Assembly (NCBI GenBank): GCA_000156295.1
Contig: DS999227.1
Span: forward strand, 14,730 to 78,729
DNA length: 64,000 nt
Reading direction: 5' to 3'
Source of the DNA: a marine gamma proteobacterium HTCC2148
Lineage (GTDB): Bacteria; Pseudomonadota; Gammaproteobacteria; Pseudomonadales; Halieaceae
Part shown: positions 8,617-18,642 of the stretch, piece by piece
How positions within the stretch are numbered: the stretch's first letter is position 1
How the letters are laid out: each line of letters starts with the position of its first letter
Notes under the pieces: generated by a model
Seen by the model: only the letters and a program-made list of their open reading frames with translations
Databases searched by the model: none
Told to the model about the DNA's origin: nothing
Program-made: the position numbers and the translations under genes

Positions 8617-10306
8617 CGACTGTCTCCCTGACAAGCTCACCGCTGAGTCGCCATGGGCGATCCAGGATGAGGTCTGTTTGTTCTGACATCAGTTTATTAT
8701 TTGCAGCGGGCAAATTAACCCGGCCGCTGGTAATGTTCTGCCCGGGCTGTTGCAAAGTGATTAATGGTTGGTTGATGTAACCATCGAATTCCCGCTCTGC
8801 CCATGGGGTCATCAACGTAAAGTCCTGAGGTAAATCAGCGATCATTCCGGCGCAATTTTTTGCAGCCAGATTACTGTAAATGAGACATATGCGATTCTCA
8901 GCCGCCCGACTAGGCAGCGCCAGAGCCGCTTCCCAGGGTTCTAAATCTCTTCCCGGCACGGCGAGCAAATGAGCACCTTTGATGGCAGCCAGCTTGGCCA
9001 TCTCAGGATGACGCACATCCTCCGCGGTTAGTAAGGCAAGACGCCCCCAGGGTAAATCAATACACTCAAAAGACTCGGCCTGTTGTAAGCCATCAAAGCG
9101 AGCCCCAGAATGCAATTGTCCCTGACTGGCCAACAGACCAGACTCGCCAACTAACACCGCAAAGAGGCCTATGCCCTCCCCTTGTGACATTGGTAACGAA
9201 GTACAAATCAGTAGCTCTTCTCGTGCTTTGCAAGCCAAGGCCAGCTCTTCGATCACTCTCATGGAGCAGTCTGGCATAGTGTCACCTGAACTCCATGGCA
9301 TACAGAAAAGCTCAGGTAATACTGCCAGGCGCGTGCCTCTTGGCAGTCGGGATATGAGCTCGCAAGCCTCCGCTATCGCCCCCTCGCCCCGCTGCTCCGG
9401 CGACAAACACGCCACAGCGATGGGCTGGGCATCAGGCACCGAGACAGACAATGGAGCAGTCGCAATCGGCCCATAAAGTGCTGGGCGCCTGGTTTCGAAG
9501 CAGTCAGTAGCATCCTTAAAACGCTTCTCGTCAGCCTCCGCTAGTTCCACATCCGCCCACACGACTGCCTGGTCATCGCGAGGCCCTTTGGCAAGGACCT
9601 GCCCATCCGGAGAAACAATTTGGCTCTCTCCTGCGCCGTAGAGGTATCTCAGCGGGATATGAGTATCGTCGCTGACCTGCTGCAATAGATCTTCGGGTAT
9701 GAGCGGACCTACTTTATTCGCTGCCACCAGAAAACAACGATTTTCAGGAGCACGCGCAGGCACGTGCAGACTGGCTTCATCCAGCGCAAATGAGTTGAGT
9801 GAATCGCAAAATAACTGCGCGCCGCGTAAGGCAAGCCCGCGAGGTGTTTCAAAAGTAACGCCATCCCGGCAGGGGAACATGGCCAGGCGACCGATACTGG
9901 CATGAATTACCGGGCTGAGTTGGTCCGCCCTCCTGAACCAGAAATTTTCATGGCCCATCAAAGTTTGCTTATCAGCCTGGGCCAATAGACTACCCTCTGG
10001 CCCGTACATCAACGAAGTTATAGTCAGCGACCCGTCTTGCCTTCGCAGTGACACATTAATGACTAGATGGCTTTTATGGTGGGCCGCTTGCTCGGCAATC
10101 GACCGCAAGAACACGCCATCTAGCTCTAGTGAGACCTCCCATGCATGGTCCGCGTCGTCATACCAGGAAATATGGTTACAAAATTCAGGTAACACCATCA
10201 CATCGGGTTTATGTTCGGCGGCGCGTTCAATCATCTCAATGCAGGTAGCCAGGTTAGTGTCGACGCTGGTACCGCTAGCAAACTGTAGCGCTGCAACTCG
10301 GGTCAT
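8609..10306 (-). CDS. Tandem-domain carbon-nitrogen hydrolase (nitrilase superfamily), copy A
   Basis: 565 residues with two nitrilase-fold domains. The first (about 1-275) has the full triad: Glu41 in VLPEFCNH, Lys113 in ADKQTLMGHE, and Cys146 in FPCRDG. The second (about 290-545) keeps the fold (VLPELFCMPW, SRAAENRICLIYSN) but has TAEDVRHPE where the catalytic Cys should be. It is therefore probably non-catalytic and may regulate, bind substrate or stabilise. The likely reaction is hydrolysis of an amide or N-carbamoyl compound to acid and ammonia. A paralogue lies at 33138-34820. It is divergent from an SDR and heads a nitrilase-VOC-hypothetical operon. Confidence 0.86.
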   Translation of the reverse strand: MTRVAALQFASGTSVDTNLATCIEMIERAAEHKPDVMVLPEFCNHISWYDDADHAWEVSLELDGVFLRSIAEQAAHHKSHLVINVSLRRQDGSLTITSLMYGPEGSLLAQADKQTLMGHENFWFRRADQLSPVIHASIGRLAMFPCRDGVTFETPRGLALRGAQLFCDSLNSFALDEASLHVPARAPENRCFLVAANKVGPLIPEDLLQQVSDDTHIPLRYLYGAGESQIVSPDGQVLAKGPRDDQAVVWADVELAEADEKRFKDATDCFETRRPALYGPIATAPLSVSVPDAQPIAVACLSPEQRGEGAIAEACELISRLPRGTRLAVLPELFCMPWSSGDTMPDCSMRVIEELALACKAREELLICTSLPMSQGEGIGLFAVLVGESGLLASQGQLHSGARFDGLQQAESFECIDLPWGRLALLTAEDVRHPEMAKLAAIKGAHLLAVPGRDLEPWEAALALPSRAAENRICLIYSNLAAKNCAGMIADLPQDFTLMTPWAEREFDGYINQPLITLQQPGQNITSGRVNLPAANNKLMSEQTDLILDRPWRLSGELVRETVDD

Positions 10307-10388
10307 GAGTTCTCAATCCAGTCCTGATCAAATCTGTAAGCTTCTTTTGGCATTTAACAGAACCCCACTTCGTTGTTCCGGCTTTGTG

Positions 10389-10414
10389 ATAATGATATGG
10401 TTTTAAGTCATTAT
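10389..10414. promoter_or_regulatory. Inverted repeat in the divergent nitrilase/SDR promoter region
   Basis: ATAATGA and TCATTAT form 7-base perfect arms separated by 12 bases, midway in the 203-base gap between nitrilase A and the SDR. A second short dyad, CGGTG-N6-CACCG, follows at 10429-10444. Either could be an operator; no regulator gene is adjacent. Confidence 0.35.
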
Positions 10415-10509
10415 AAACAGAATAAACCCGGTGTGTTATCACCGTCTTCAGATGGCAAGTTCATGAAACTAAACTGGCAGTGGCAGCTTCCGACAGTGGG
10501 TGAAACGGC

Positions 10510-11307
10510 ATGAGTAATATTGTAATCACAGGCAGCACTCAGGGTATTGGTTTGGGCCTGGCAAAAGAGTTTAGCGGCAGGGGCCACCAGGTCGTGATAT
10601 GCGGGCGTGATTTGCAGCGTGTGTCAAAAGCAGTCGATTCCCTGCAGGCACAAACCGGGCGGGTGATTGGACAGCCCTGCGATGTTGCCGACATTAATGC
10701 AGTTGAGTCGCTCTGGCAGCGGGCCGTCACCGAATTCGGTTCAGTCGATATCTGGATTAACAATGCGGGGCTCGCCAAAACTGTCTGGCCTATACTGGAC
10801 ATCTCTCAAGATGACATGGAAAGCATGCTGACAACGAATATGCTGGGCACCATGAACGGTTGTCGCGTCGCCGCTCGGGGTATGCGAGCGCAAGGCAAAG
10901 GAAAACTCTTTAACATGCTGGGAGGTGGCAGCAACGGAGAATACTTCCCAGGCCTGGGTATCTACGGTAGCACCAAGCGCGGGCTGGATTACTTTACCAA
11001 CGCTCTGCAGAAAGAGCTGAAAGACAGTGGCGTCATCATCGCCAAAATTCGCCCCGGTATGATCGTCACAGAAGCGGTCGTGCGCGAAGCACGCGACAAT
11101 CCCGAGTACTTTGAAAAATCGCGAAAAGCAATGAATAACCTGGTAGACACTGTCGATACCGTTGCACCTTTCCTTGTAGACGGTATCCTCAGTACCCATC
11201 GCAGTGGCACCATGGTTCGCTGGCTCACCGGCGGCAAAATGGCCCGGCGATTTGCAATGGGTATGATCCGCAAACGGCCAGACCAGTTCGAAGCTTTTGG
11301 GCTATAA
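10510..11307 (+). CDS. Short-chain dehydrogenase/reductase, copy A
   Basis: 265 residues. The Rossmann motif TGSTQGIGLGLA is at the N terminus, followed by INNAG and the active-site pair in YGSTKRG with a preceding Ser in GGGSNG. It is a classical NAD(P)-dependent oxidoreductase for a hydroxy or keto group. It is about as similar as a paralogue to the SDR at 37026-37820 (shared MxxVxTGSTxGIGxGLA start and similar C terminus RFAMGMIRKRP versus RFMTAGFNKRD). The MFS transporter follows directly, its ATG one base after this stop codon, so transport and oxidation are likely coupled. Confidence 0.88.
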   Translation: MSNIVITGSTQGIGLGLAKEFSGRGHQVVICGRDLQRVSKAVDSLQAQTGRVIGQPCDVADINAVESLWQRAVTEFGSVDIWINNAGLAKTVWPILDISQDDMESMLTTNMLGTMNGCRVAARGMRAQGKGKLFNMLGGGSNGEYFPGLGIYGSTKRGLDYFTNALQKELKDSGVIIAKIRPGMIVTEAVVREARDNPEYFEKSRKAMNNLVDTVDTVAPFLVDGILSTHRSGTMVRWLTGGKMARRFAMGMIRKRPDQFEAFGL

Positions 11308-11308
11308 C

Positions 11309-12571
11309 ATGGTAACGCGTTTCCTTGGCATTGATCTGAGTGATGGCGTCAAACGACATCACTTAATCGCTTACTTTTTTGCAGCATTTATCTCCTCAAG
11401 TTACGCTGGCGCCCTGGCAATGCTACAGCCTGGCTTGCTGCAGGTAATGGGCATTGAACGGTCAGCACAGGCAATGCTCACTGGCAATCTTTCGGCATTA
11501 CAGGAAATCATCCTTATTTTATTCTTTGGTCCTGTGGGCGCACTGGCCGACCGCTATGGAAGAAAGCCGGTGTACATCTTTGGGCTACTAATGACCTCGC
11601 TGGGCTTCAGCCTCTACCCTCACGCCAATTCGATGACTACCCTGATTGCCTATAGAGTCATTGTGGCTTTCGGCAGCGCGGCAATGATAGGCATGATGGT
11701 CACCGTTATTGCCGACTACACTTGCGACAGTACGCGTGGCAAAGCCAACGGCTTACAGGCACTGATAGCGACGCTGGGGGCATTTTTACCTCCCGCCCTG
11801 GGAGCTCTTCCCCAGGTATTCGCCAACCAGGGTTACGACCAACTGGCAGCGCAACAAATGACATTTGGTATTGCCGGCAGCCTCGGCGTGATCGGCGCCC
11901 TGGTAGTGCTTGTTGGCCTTGCGCCGCATGTTGGTAAAGTAAGCCATGAAACCGGTGAGTCGATTACCACCATGCTCCGTGAAGGGTGCAAGGCCTCGCG
12001 CGACCCGGGTATTGCGCTCTCTTACGGCGCAGCCTTCATATCCCGGGGCGACCTGGCTGTCACCGGTGCATTTCTGAGCCTTTGGCTGGTGCAGTACGGC
12101 ACAGGCAATTTGGGCTTACAGCCCAGCGAGGCCATGTTCCAGCTGGCCGTCCCCAGAGTTATGGCGGTGGTGTCCGGTGCGCTAGTGGGGGCCCTCGTCA
12201 TGGGCTACATTAACGACAAAGTCAGTCGCATCACCGCCGTTAGCATCGCCTCTGGACTGGCCGCGGCAGTGTACTTGTCTATTTTCCTGGTCGAGGACCC
12301 GACTGCGCCCTGGGTATTGGGCCTGCTCGCCATAATGGGTGTCGCCGAAATCAGTGCCTTCGTCAGCAGCCAGGCGCTGGTAGGAGAACGTGCAGCAGCC
12401 AACCGCAGAGGCGCGATCATCGGCTTGTTTGGCGTGGCAGGTGCCATTGGCATCTTGGTCGGCACTGCCGGTGGGGGCTGGCTATTTGCCAACTTCGGGC
12501 CATCTACACCCTTCGTGCTTTTCGGTTGCCTCAATGCGGTAGTATTTTTCTGGTCGCTCAGGGTACGCTAA
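11309..12571 (+). CDS. MFS transporter, copy A
   Basis: About 420 residues with twelve predicted membrane helices. The loop 2-3 signature GALADRYGRKPVY is clear, and there is a long central loop near residues 205-225. The N terminus TRFLGIDLSDGVKRHHL is matched by the MFS protein at 35700 (SRFLGIALNDGVARGHM), so the two are paralogues, probably for related solutes. The ATG at 11309 begins one base after the SDR stop codon. Substrate import or product export is inferred; the substrate is unknown. Confidence 0.87.
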   Translation: MVTRFLGIDLSDGVKRHHLIAYFFAAFISSSYAGALAMLQPGLLQVMGIERSAQAMLTGNLSALQEIILILFFGPVGALADRYGRKPVYIFGLLMTSLGFSLYPHANSMTTLIAYRVIVAFGSAAMIGMMVTVIADYTCDSTRGKANGLQALIATLGAFLPPALGALPQVFANQGYDQLAAQQMTFGIAGSLGVIGALVVLVGLAPHVGKVSHETGESITTMLREGCKASRDPGIALSYGAAFISRGDLAVTGAFLSLWLVQYGTGNLGLQPSEAMFQLAVPRVMAVVSGALVGALVMGYINDKVSRITAVSIASGLAAAVYLSIFLVEDPTAPWVLGLLAIMGVAEISAFVSSQALVGERAAANRRGAIIGLFGVAGAIGILVGTAGGGWLFANFGPSTPFVLFGCLNAVVFFWSLRVR

Positions 12572-12780
12572 CATCCTCAGGATAAGGCCTCGATTATTCT
12601 GCCCTTCTGTGCTCTGACAAAAGCCTCAACCGTATTTAATATTCGACCCACATCAAGCTGAGACTTTAACTTATTAGCTAGCTTCTGGTTTAATAGACAG
12701 CGTTCCGGGCACGCAAACTATATCGAAGACCACATATCGATACAGGATGACACAGCCAATAAATTAAGGACCTGATAAAT

Positions 12781-13725
12781 ATGGCGATAAACTGGTATCC
12801 AGGCCATATGCACAAAGCCAATAAAGAGATGACGAAAATTCTACCTGACGTAGATCTAGTCATTGAGCTTCTGGATTGTCGCCTTCCTTACAGCAGTCAG
12901 AACCCGGCCATTACCAAGCTGGCCCAAAATAAGCCCTGTATCAAAATACTCAGTAAGTCTGACCTGGCCGATCCTGAGATGACCGAACAATGGCAGGACT
13001 ATTTCGAGCGCGTCAAGTCGGTAAAAACCTTGCTCACTACGCTGGACCAGCCTGAAACAATACAAAGGCTGATGAGTTTGGTACGCGAGCTGGTTCCGCA
13101 TAAATCAAAATCGCGCACTCACGTCCTGGCCATGATCACGGGCATTCCCAATGTTGGAAAATCCAGTCTCATTAATATCCTCGCAGGTCGCAAAGTGGCA
13201 AAAACCGGTAACGAGCCAGCCATCACCAAAGGCTTGCAGCGAATTCGCATTCAGGATGAACTTATATTACTCGACACGCCCGGGATTTTATGGCCGAAGA
13301 TTCACAACGAAAACAGTGGCTACAGACTCGCAGTTTCGGGCGCGATAAGAGATACGGCGACAGAAGTAGAAGACCTCGCATTCTATTTGACGGCTTATTT
13401 GCTTGAATATCACCCCGGCCTACTGGTGGATCGTTACAATCTTGACGCCATCCCCAAAAGCGATGTCGAGTTTCTGGAAGAGTTGGGCGCCCGGCGCGGC
13501 TGCTTAAGAGCCGGTGGCCATGTAGACCTGGAAAAAGTTTCCAGCATTCTGGTCAATGAATTTCGTTCAGGAACTTTAGGACGAATCAGTTTGGAAACTC
13601 CCAATATGATTCTGGCCGAAGAAAAAATCGTAAAGGCGAGGCAGGATATTGAGGCTGCGAAGCAAGAGCAGAAAAAGCGCAACAAGCAATCATCCCGGGG
13701 CTCAGGGAAGAAAAACCAGTCTTAG
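12781..13725 (+). CDS. ylqF: Ribosome biogenesis GTPase YlqF/RbgA
   Basis: 314 residues with the circularly permuted GTPase order: G4 as SKSD near residue 58, then G1 GIPNVGKSS near 122, G2 around the conserved Thr, and G3 DTPG near 162. The opening INWYPGHMHKA is characteristic. The family acts in late 50S subunit assembly. The C terminus is a lysine/glutamine-rich tail likely to touch rRNA. It is a housekeeping gene that separates the left accessory block from the right one. Confidence 0.93.
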   Translation: MAINWYPGHMHKANKEMTKILPDVDLVIELLDCRLPYSSQNPAITKLAQNKPCIKILSKSDLADPEMTEQWQDYFERVKSVKTLLTTLDQPETIQRLMSLVRELVPHKSKSRTHVLAMITGIPNVGKSSLINILAGRKVAKTGNEPAITKGLQRIRIQDELILLDTPGILWPKIHNENSGYRLAVSGAIRDTATEVEDLAFYLTAYLLEYHPGLLVDRYNLDAIPKSDVEFLEELGARRGCLRAGGHVDLEKVSSILVNEFRSGTLGRISLETPNMILAEEKIVKARQDIEAAKQEQKKRNKQSSRGSGKKNQS

Positions 13726-13809
13726 TCGATTGCAACTCACCCGCTGCTGAAGCGCAAGACGCCCTGGCAACACTATACGAGAAGTTAGCACCTAAATACG
13801 GCGATGGTA

Positions 13810-15069
13810 TTAATTGTCGCTAAGCTGCTCGGCGAGCCTATTTTTCACTTCAATCCACTGCGACATGTATTGAGTGCTCTTGTGTTGATGATGGCGCAAC
13901 ATGGCACCAGTAAAATTCTGCAGCCGATGATCGTCTAGTTGTCCCTGTAACTGCGTAATACGATTGAATAACCCCCGGTTGTGAATTCGCTGATCAAAGC
14001 GCTGGCGAACAATGCAATAACCGTTCCTTTGTGCCACTGCCCACTGCTCTTCATCCTGGTGAAGTGCCACCGCCTCGCTGGCAATTCCAAGTGGACAATC
14101 ACTGACTCCACCAGCAAAGGGGAGATTACCGGCCATACCCTCAGCACCTATGGAAGTTGTAATACTCGGCGTTCCACAAAGCATTGCCTCCGCCAACTTG
14201 CCTTTAAGCCCTGCCCCGAAACGCAGAGGGGCCAGGTTTACGCGAGCAGATTGCATCACTGTTCTGGCATCGCTAGCCCAACCCATAATATGAAAGCCCT
14301 GCTCCGGCTTGTGTAACGCAGTGGCCTTAGGTGGGGTATACGCTCCATAGATTCGACACTGGGCGCCAGGAAGCAACAGCCGAATTTCCGGCCAGATCGC
14401 TTCTTTTAGCCAACGTACTGCGTCCCAGTTTGGCGGGTGCCTGTAATTTCCTATCGCGATAAAACCGTCACGATCTTCCAGTGGCGGCCTTGTCTGAGCG
14501 ATCGCCTCGGGTGAAAAGCACAGTGGATAATACTGCAACAATGACGGAGCAACTTTAAAGAGGTCTATGAGCAACTGTAACTCCACTTCCGACACTATCA
14601 GAGATAAGTCGCAGCGCAAGATGCTGGCAACTTCACGCTGTGCCAGTTCCGAAAATAATAACGAAGGGCTCAACAACGGATTAATAAGGCCGGTATCTTT
14701 GAACGCCTGCTGACGAGCGTGGCGCAAACAAAAAAGGTCTTCTGTATCAAGCACGCGCAGCGCTTGCGGACAGCTCTTTTCGACCCGCCAGCCGAACTGC
14801 TCTTCAGTCATAAAACGATCAAATAAAACAACACTGGGTTGCAACTGCTCGACAAATTTGTCAAAGCTGCTGCTATTGAGCGCAATATCAACGCAGGTGA
14901 CATTGTGGCTTTTAAGATCATCCATCTGCTCGCTGCGCGCCGCCGCGCTGGCAAATGTAATCTCCCACCCCTGGCTAATGAACGCATGCAGTATCGACAG
15001 CATGTGTGAGCCAGCAGCAGTAGACAGAGATTCAGGCCAGACGTAGCCGATGACAAGCAATTGGGACAT
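13810..15069 (-). CDS. Glycosyltransferase family 4-like protein
   Basis: About 419 residues from the ATG at 15069 (MSQLLVIGYVWPES). It has the GT-B architecture: an N-terminal acceptor domain with a glycine-rich start (AAGSHMLSIL), and a C-terminal donor-binding domain with GFIAIGNYRHPPNWDAV, HIMGWASDARTVMQSARVNL and KLAEAMLCGTPSITT. The nucleotide-sugar glutamate region is in FGAGLKGKLAEAM. It probably modifies a surface glycan or a protein. The neighbours give no pathway information. The gene is convergent with ylqF. Confidence 0.82.
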   Translation of the reverse strand: MSQLLVIGYVWPESLSTAAGSHMLSILHAFISQGWEITFASAAARSEQMDDLKSHNVTCVDIALNSSSFDKFVEQLQPSVVLFDRFMTEEQFGWRVEKSCPQALRVLDTEDLFCLRHARQQAFKDTGLINPLLSPSLLFSELAQREVASILRCDLSLIVSEVELQLLIDLFKVAPSLLQYYPLCFSPEAIAQTRPPLEDRDGFIAIGNYRHPPNWDAVRWLKEAIWPEIRLLLPGAQCRIYGAYTPPKATALHKPEQGFHIMGWASDARTVMQSARVNLAPLRFGAGLKGKLAEAMLCGTPSITTSIGAEGMAGNLPFAGGVSDCPLGIASEAVALHQDEEQWAVAQRNGYCIVRQRFDQRIHNRGLFNRITQLQGQLDDHRLQNFTGAMLRHHQHKSTQYMSQWIEVKNRLAEQLSDN

Positions 15070-15328
15070 GCAAAAACGCTGTTTTGAGGGGGTCGCCGCC
15101 AAGCGCACCCGATTTTAGAGTAAGAGCAAGATTGTCCTACGTTCGCAGGTCACTGACAATAAGGCGTTGTCACCCTTATGGTGCTCCTGCCTGCAACAGC
15201 TTGCGGGTCTTGTGCATTATTTTCTTCTATCCGCGTTTGGGATTCCAATTGTTAAGTTTTTCCCCGAAGGCTTGTCCGTCAGACATCTTGCGCTTTACTA
15301 TGATGGAAACTTTCAGAAGGAGCTGCCC

Positions 15329-15868
15329 TTGACGCGTAAACAACTGCTGACACTGCATATGTACCTGGCAGCTTTCTTTGCACCCGCAGTTTTCCTGGTC
15401 GCCATATCTGGCGGTCTCTATCTCGCCGGCGTCAAAGGCTCAGTCGAGCAAGATACTATCTACAGCAGCGAGGACGTGGCTATAAGCGCTGACTCCAGCA
15501 CGCTTAAAGCCGATGTGACAGCCTTGCTTGTGAATGCTGGTGTTGAGTCCTACGACTACGAATATATCAAAGTGAAAGGCAACAGCCTTTACACGCGTCC
15601 CACCTCCAAGGATTACTATGTAATCGAGCTACTACAGACAGGCGTTGAGGTCGTTCATGTAAGACCTAACCTGCAAAGCCGGTTGATGGAACTTCATAAA
15701 GGTCACGGCCCATCTGCATTCAAGATCTTTCAAACCGCCTTTTCGGTCGGGCTTCTGTTCGTCATTATCAGTGGCTTGTTCTTGGGAGTGTCCGCCGCAC
15801 GGCTTCGCCGGCCCACACTGCTGACTGTCTCGGCCGGTGCGCTGATTTTTGCTATGCTGCTTGTTTAA
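15329..15868 (+). CDS. PepSY-associated membrane protein
   Basis: About 180 residues from a TTG at 15329 with AAGGAG six bases upstream. Longer in-frame starts lack such a site. There is an N-terminal membrane helix (residues 12-33), then a periplasmic PepSY-like domain of about 90 residues, then two helices at the C terminus after the sequence ELHKGHGPSAFKIFQ. The HxGHG element before the second helix is typical of PepSY membrane proteins associated with iron reduction or uptake. The role is unproven. It is convergent with the NYN gene, with 11 bases between. Confidence 0.75.
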   Translation: MTRKQLLTLHMYLAAFFAPAVFLVAISGGLYLAGVKGSVEQDTIYSSEDVAISADSSTLKADVTALLVNAGVESYDYEYIKVKGNSLYTRPTSKDYYVIELLQTGVEVVHVRPNLQSRLMELHKGHGPSAFKIFQTAFSVGLLFVIISGLFLGVSAARLRRPTLLTVSAGALIFAMLLV

Positions 15869-15879
15869 ATCAAGAACCA

Positions 15880-16356
15880 CTAGCTCAACAATAAAGCGGC
15901 GTCGATGGGAACAAATCGACTTGCGGCTGAGATGAGTATGTCCGATGTGAGAGCAGGCACCCCGTAGACCTCGCAGTTGGTATCAAAACGCCGTTTTATT
16001 CGATCGAGCAGCAACCCAAAGTCACCGTCGCCCGTAAGCAACACCACAGTGTCACACTGCTGTGCAGCTTCGTAGACGTCCAGGGCTATACCAATATCCC
16101 AGTCGGCTTTGGTACTACCGTCGCGTCGCTTGAGTACAGGTTTGAGCTTTACCGTAAAACCTATCGCATGCAAGATGCTCTGGAACTGCATTTGTTTGGC
16201 GTCACCGCGATCAGTCGCATAGGCGTAGGCTCCAACCAACTCACGATTTTGAGTGACCTCTGCCCAGAACTTATTGTAATCAAAATTGCGACCGTAGGTT
16301 TGACGGCAAGTGTAGTAAATATTCTGCACGTCTACGAAAATAGTGATCTTTTCCAC
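15880..16356 (-). CDS. NYN domain ribonuclease-like protein (LabA/DUF88 family)
   Basis: About 158 residues from a GTG at 16356 with AAGGGGG just upstream; the longer reading frame above it looks non-coding. Conserved acidic residues of the PIN-like fold are visible: IFVDVQNIYY at the N terminus, KADWDIGIALD in the middle, and TVVLLTGDGDF. These would bind a metal ion for RNA cleavage. It is a single-domain protein without the C-terminal OST-HTH seen in some relatives. Its substrate is unknown. Confidence 0.85.
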   Translation of the reverse strand: MEKITIFVDVQNIYYTCRQTYGRNFDYNKFWAEVTQNRELVGAYAYATDRGDAKQMQFQSILHAIGFTVKLKPVLKRRDGSTKADWDIGIALDVYEAAQQCDTVVLLTGDGDFGLLLDRIKRRFDTNCEVYGVPALTSDILISAASRFVPIDAALLLS

Positions 16357-16549
16357 ATTACCCCCTTCAGGCAGTTGCTTGAGCAGCGCAAGTTTACGCG
16401 AGCTCACGCAAAATACGAGAGGATACTGCTCGCGACGCTGCGAAAGTTCTGAAGTTCGCACACCCCCCAGCAGATCCGCCATCTTGAGCCTTTCTACTCC
16501 ATCTGGCATGCGCTAAACTTTTCGTTCACGAAAAGACAGTGAGTCACCA

Positions 16550-18250
16550 ATGAAGCCATATTCTCGATGGATTGCCCTGGCAGCGATGTTTTTTACAGGC
16601 TTTGCCCGTGCCGAAACCGCCGATCTTAATGCCGTGCACCTGATAAAGCAGGAGGCCTATTTTCATTCCCAGGTGATGGACTATATACACCTCATTGCAG
16701 ATGAGCACGGATCTCGCATGGCGGGTTCTCCGAGCTACCGAAGTGCCGCCGACAAAGCGGTTGCGGCTTTCAAAGAGGCCGGAATCGAACAAGTCGAGGT
16801 GGAAGCCTGGGGCAAATTTGGACGCGGCTGGGACTGGTCCAGGGTGCATGTGCAAATGAAAACCCCACAAGAGACAACCTTGAGTGCCTATCCCGCTGAC
16901 TTCGCTCCCGGGACTGATGGGCCGGTATCAGGCGAGGTCGTGTTCGCACCGCTCTGGGACCACCCCAGTATGGCGTCGGTGAACGATGATATTGAAAAAA
17001 CGGCGCATCAGATTGAACGCTGGAAAAGTAAGTATCGTGGTCAACTAGAGGGAAAAATCGTGATGCTGGATCATCCTCACTCGTTCAAGATACCGGCAGA
17101 GCCCGAGACCTATCGTCTGGGAGAACAAGAAATTGCCTCTGGGGTTGCCAACGATTATGACATGCCCCTGAAACCCGGCCGGGTGCCCACACTGGAATGG
17201 CCAATGCTGGCCTATCCCATTGACAAAGAAGAGAGCTCTCAGGTGTGGAACGTCATTCCTATCGAGTTCGCTACAGATCGCTGGCGCCTCAATGCTCGAA
17301 TTATGTCCCGTATGGGGGAATTTCTCGTTGAGGAAGGAGTGGGCGCCGCTCTTGTATCAGGCGGCGCTGGCATCGCCGGAGTCATAATGCACAGCGACTA
17401 TGGTTCGCCCTATTCGGGCGATTCGCTACCACCACCCTCCGTCGCTCTCATGCCGGAACACTACAATCGAATTCATCGACTGCTAAACCGCGGTGTCCCG
17501 GTGACAGTGGAAGTGGACGTCGATGCAGAAATTTATGAAGACGTCGATGGTCTTAATATCATTGCAGAATTGCCGGGCACTGACCGCAAAAATGAAGTGG
17601 TTATGTTGGGAGCGCATTTTGACTCATGGCACGGCGCTACCGGCGCTACTGATAATGCTGCAGGCAGTGCGATAGTCATGGAAGCAATGCGCATTTTGAA
17701 AAAGCTTAAGCTACCTATGAAGCGTAACGTCAGAGCCGCGCTTTGGGGTGAAGAGGAAACCTGTTTTTGTGGCTCCCGTGGTTACGTGGAAGACCATTTC
17801 GCCGACCCCATCACAATGAAACTCAAACCCGAGCACGACAAGCTCTCAGTCTATTTCAACCTTGACGGTGGCGGCGGAAAGATCCGCGGTATTTATCTGC
17901 AACAAAATGATATGGCGCGACCTGTCCTGGAGGCTTGGCTTGCGCCTTTCGCTGATCAGGAGGTCGACATGTTCACCATCACCAACACGACCGGCACGGA
18001 TCACTTGTCCTTCGATGCAGTGGGTTTACCGGGATTTTCTTTTGTCCAAGATTCCCTGGATTACTACGTGAACACTCATCACAGCAACGTGGATCACGCC
18101 GACCACTTAATCCCGGGAGACTTGATGCAAGCCGCGGCTGTCATGGCAACAGCTGTATACCATGCTGCCAACAGCGACGAATTGATGCCCCGTAAAACGC
18201 TGCCCCGTTCATTGCCACCGAAAAATAAGCTACCCGATATACTGCAATAA
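16550..18250 (+). CDS. Secreted M28-family metallopeptidase
   Basis: 566 residues with a signal peptide of about 22 residues (MKPYSRWIALAAMFFTGFARA). A PA-like insert lies in the middle. The M28 zinc site follows: His in LGAHFDSW, bridging Asp in GATDNAAGS, catalytic Glu pair in LWGEEETC, Asp in FNLDGGGG, and His in YYVNTHHSNVD. It resembles the carboxypeptidase Q branch of the family. It should act in the periplasm or outside the cell on peptides. It is monocistronic between the NYN and DUF3820 genes, with its own upstream gap. Confidence 0.9.
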   Translation: MKPYSRWIALAAMFFTGFARAETADLNAVHLIKQEAYFHSQVMDYIHLIADEHGSRMAGSPSYRSAADKAVAAFKEAGIEQVEVEAWGKFGRGWDWSRVHVQMKTPQETTLSAYPADFAPGTDGPVSGEVVFAPLWDHPSMASVNDDIEKTAHQIERWKSKYRGQLEGKIVMLDHPHSFKIPAEPETYRLGEQEIASGVANDYDMPLKPGRVPTLEWPMLAYPIDKEESSQVWNVIPIEFATDRWRLNARIMSRMGEFLVEEGVGAALVSGGAGIAGVIMHSDYGSPYSGDSLPPPSVALMPEHYNRIHRLLNRGVPVTVEVDVDAEIYEDVDGLNIIAELPGTDRKNEVVMLGAHFDSWHGATGATDNAAGSAIVMEAMRILKKLKLPMKRNVRAALWGEEETCFCGSRGYVEDHFADPITMKLKPEHDKLSVYFNLDGGGGKIRGIYLQQNDMARPVLEAWLAPFADQEVDMFTITNTTGTDHLSFDAVGLPGFSFVQDSLDYYVNTHHSNVDHADHLIPGDLMQAAAVMATAVYHAANSDELMPRKTLPRSLPPKNKLPDILQ

Positions 18251-18287
18251 TGAGAGCACAGTCTTGCCTATGGAGTTTGCGGCCTGA

Positions 18288-18521
18288 ATGAATAACCGGG
18301 ACTTGGTAGACGCCATTAACCAGGTGATGCCCTATGGCAAATATAAGGGCCGACCGCTGCTTACCTTACCCGAACCCTATTTGGTCTGGTACCACGCCAA
18401 GGGATTTCCCCAGGGTAAGTTGGGCAGCCAAATGGCGTTAATCTATGAAGTTAAACTTAACGGCTTGGAAGGAATGCTGAAGCATTTTGTGAGGGACAAT
18501 AAAGCCAAGCACCGACCTTAG
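18288..18521 (+). CDS. DUF3820 family small protein
   Basis: 77 residues of the DUF3820 family, marked by MPYGKYKGRPLLTLPEPYLVW and the following YHAKGFPQGKLG. It is a soluble, basic protein with no membrane segment. The family is widespread in gammaproteobacteria, and a link to quorum-sensing-controlled virulence has been proposed for a relative. The function here is unknown. It starts 37 bases after the M28 peptidase stop. Confidence 0.85.
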   Translation: MNNRDLVDAINQVMPYGKYKGRPLLTLPEPYLVWYHAKGFPQGKLGSQMALIYEVKLNGLEGMLKHFVRDNKAKHRP

Positions 18522-18642
18522 GGACTATTCGCCTGCAGGTGGCTTCCTAAGTGTCTATTGTCCATGGTCGCCATGAACTCCTGGCGGGCGCCAGGCAGCA
18601 CCACAGACCTATCGACTTGGGCAATACACTTGGGTTTACGCC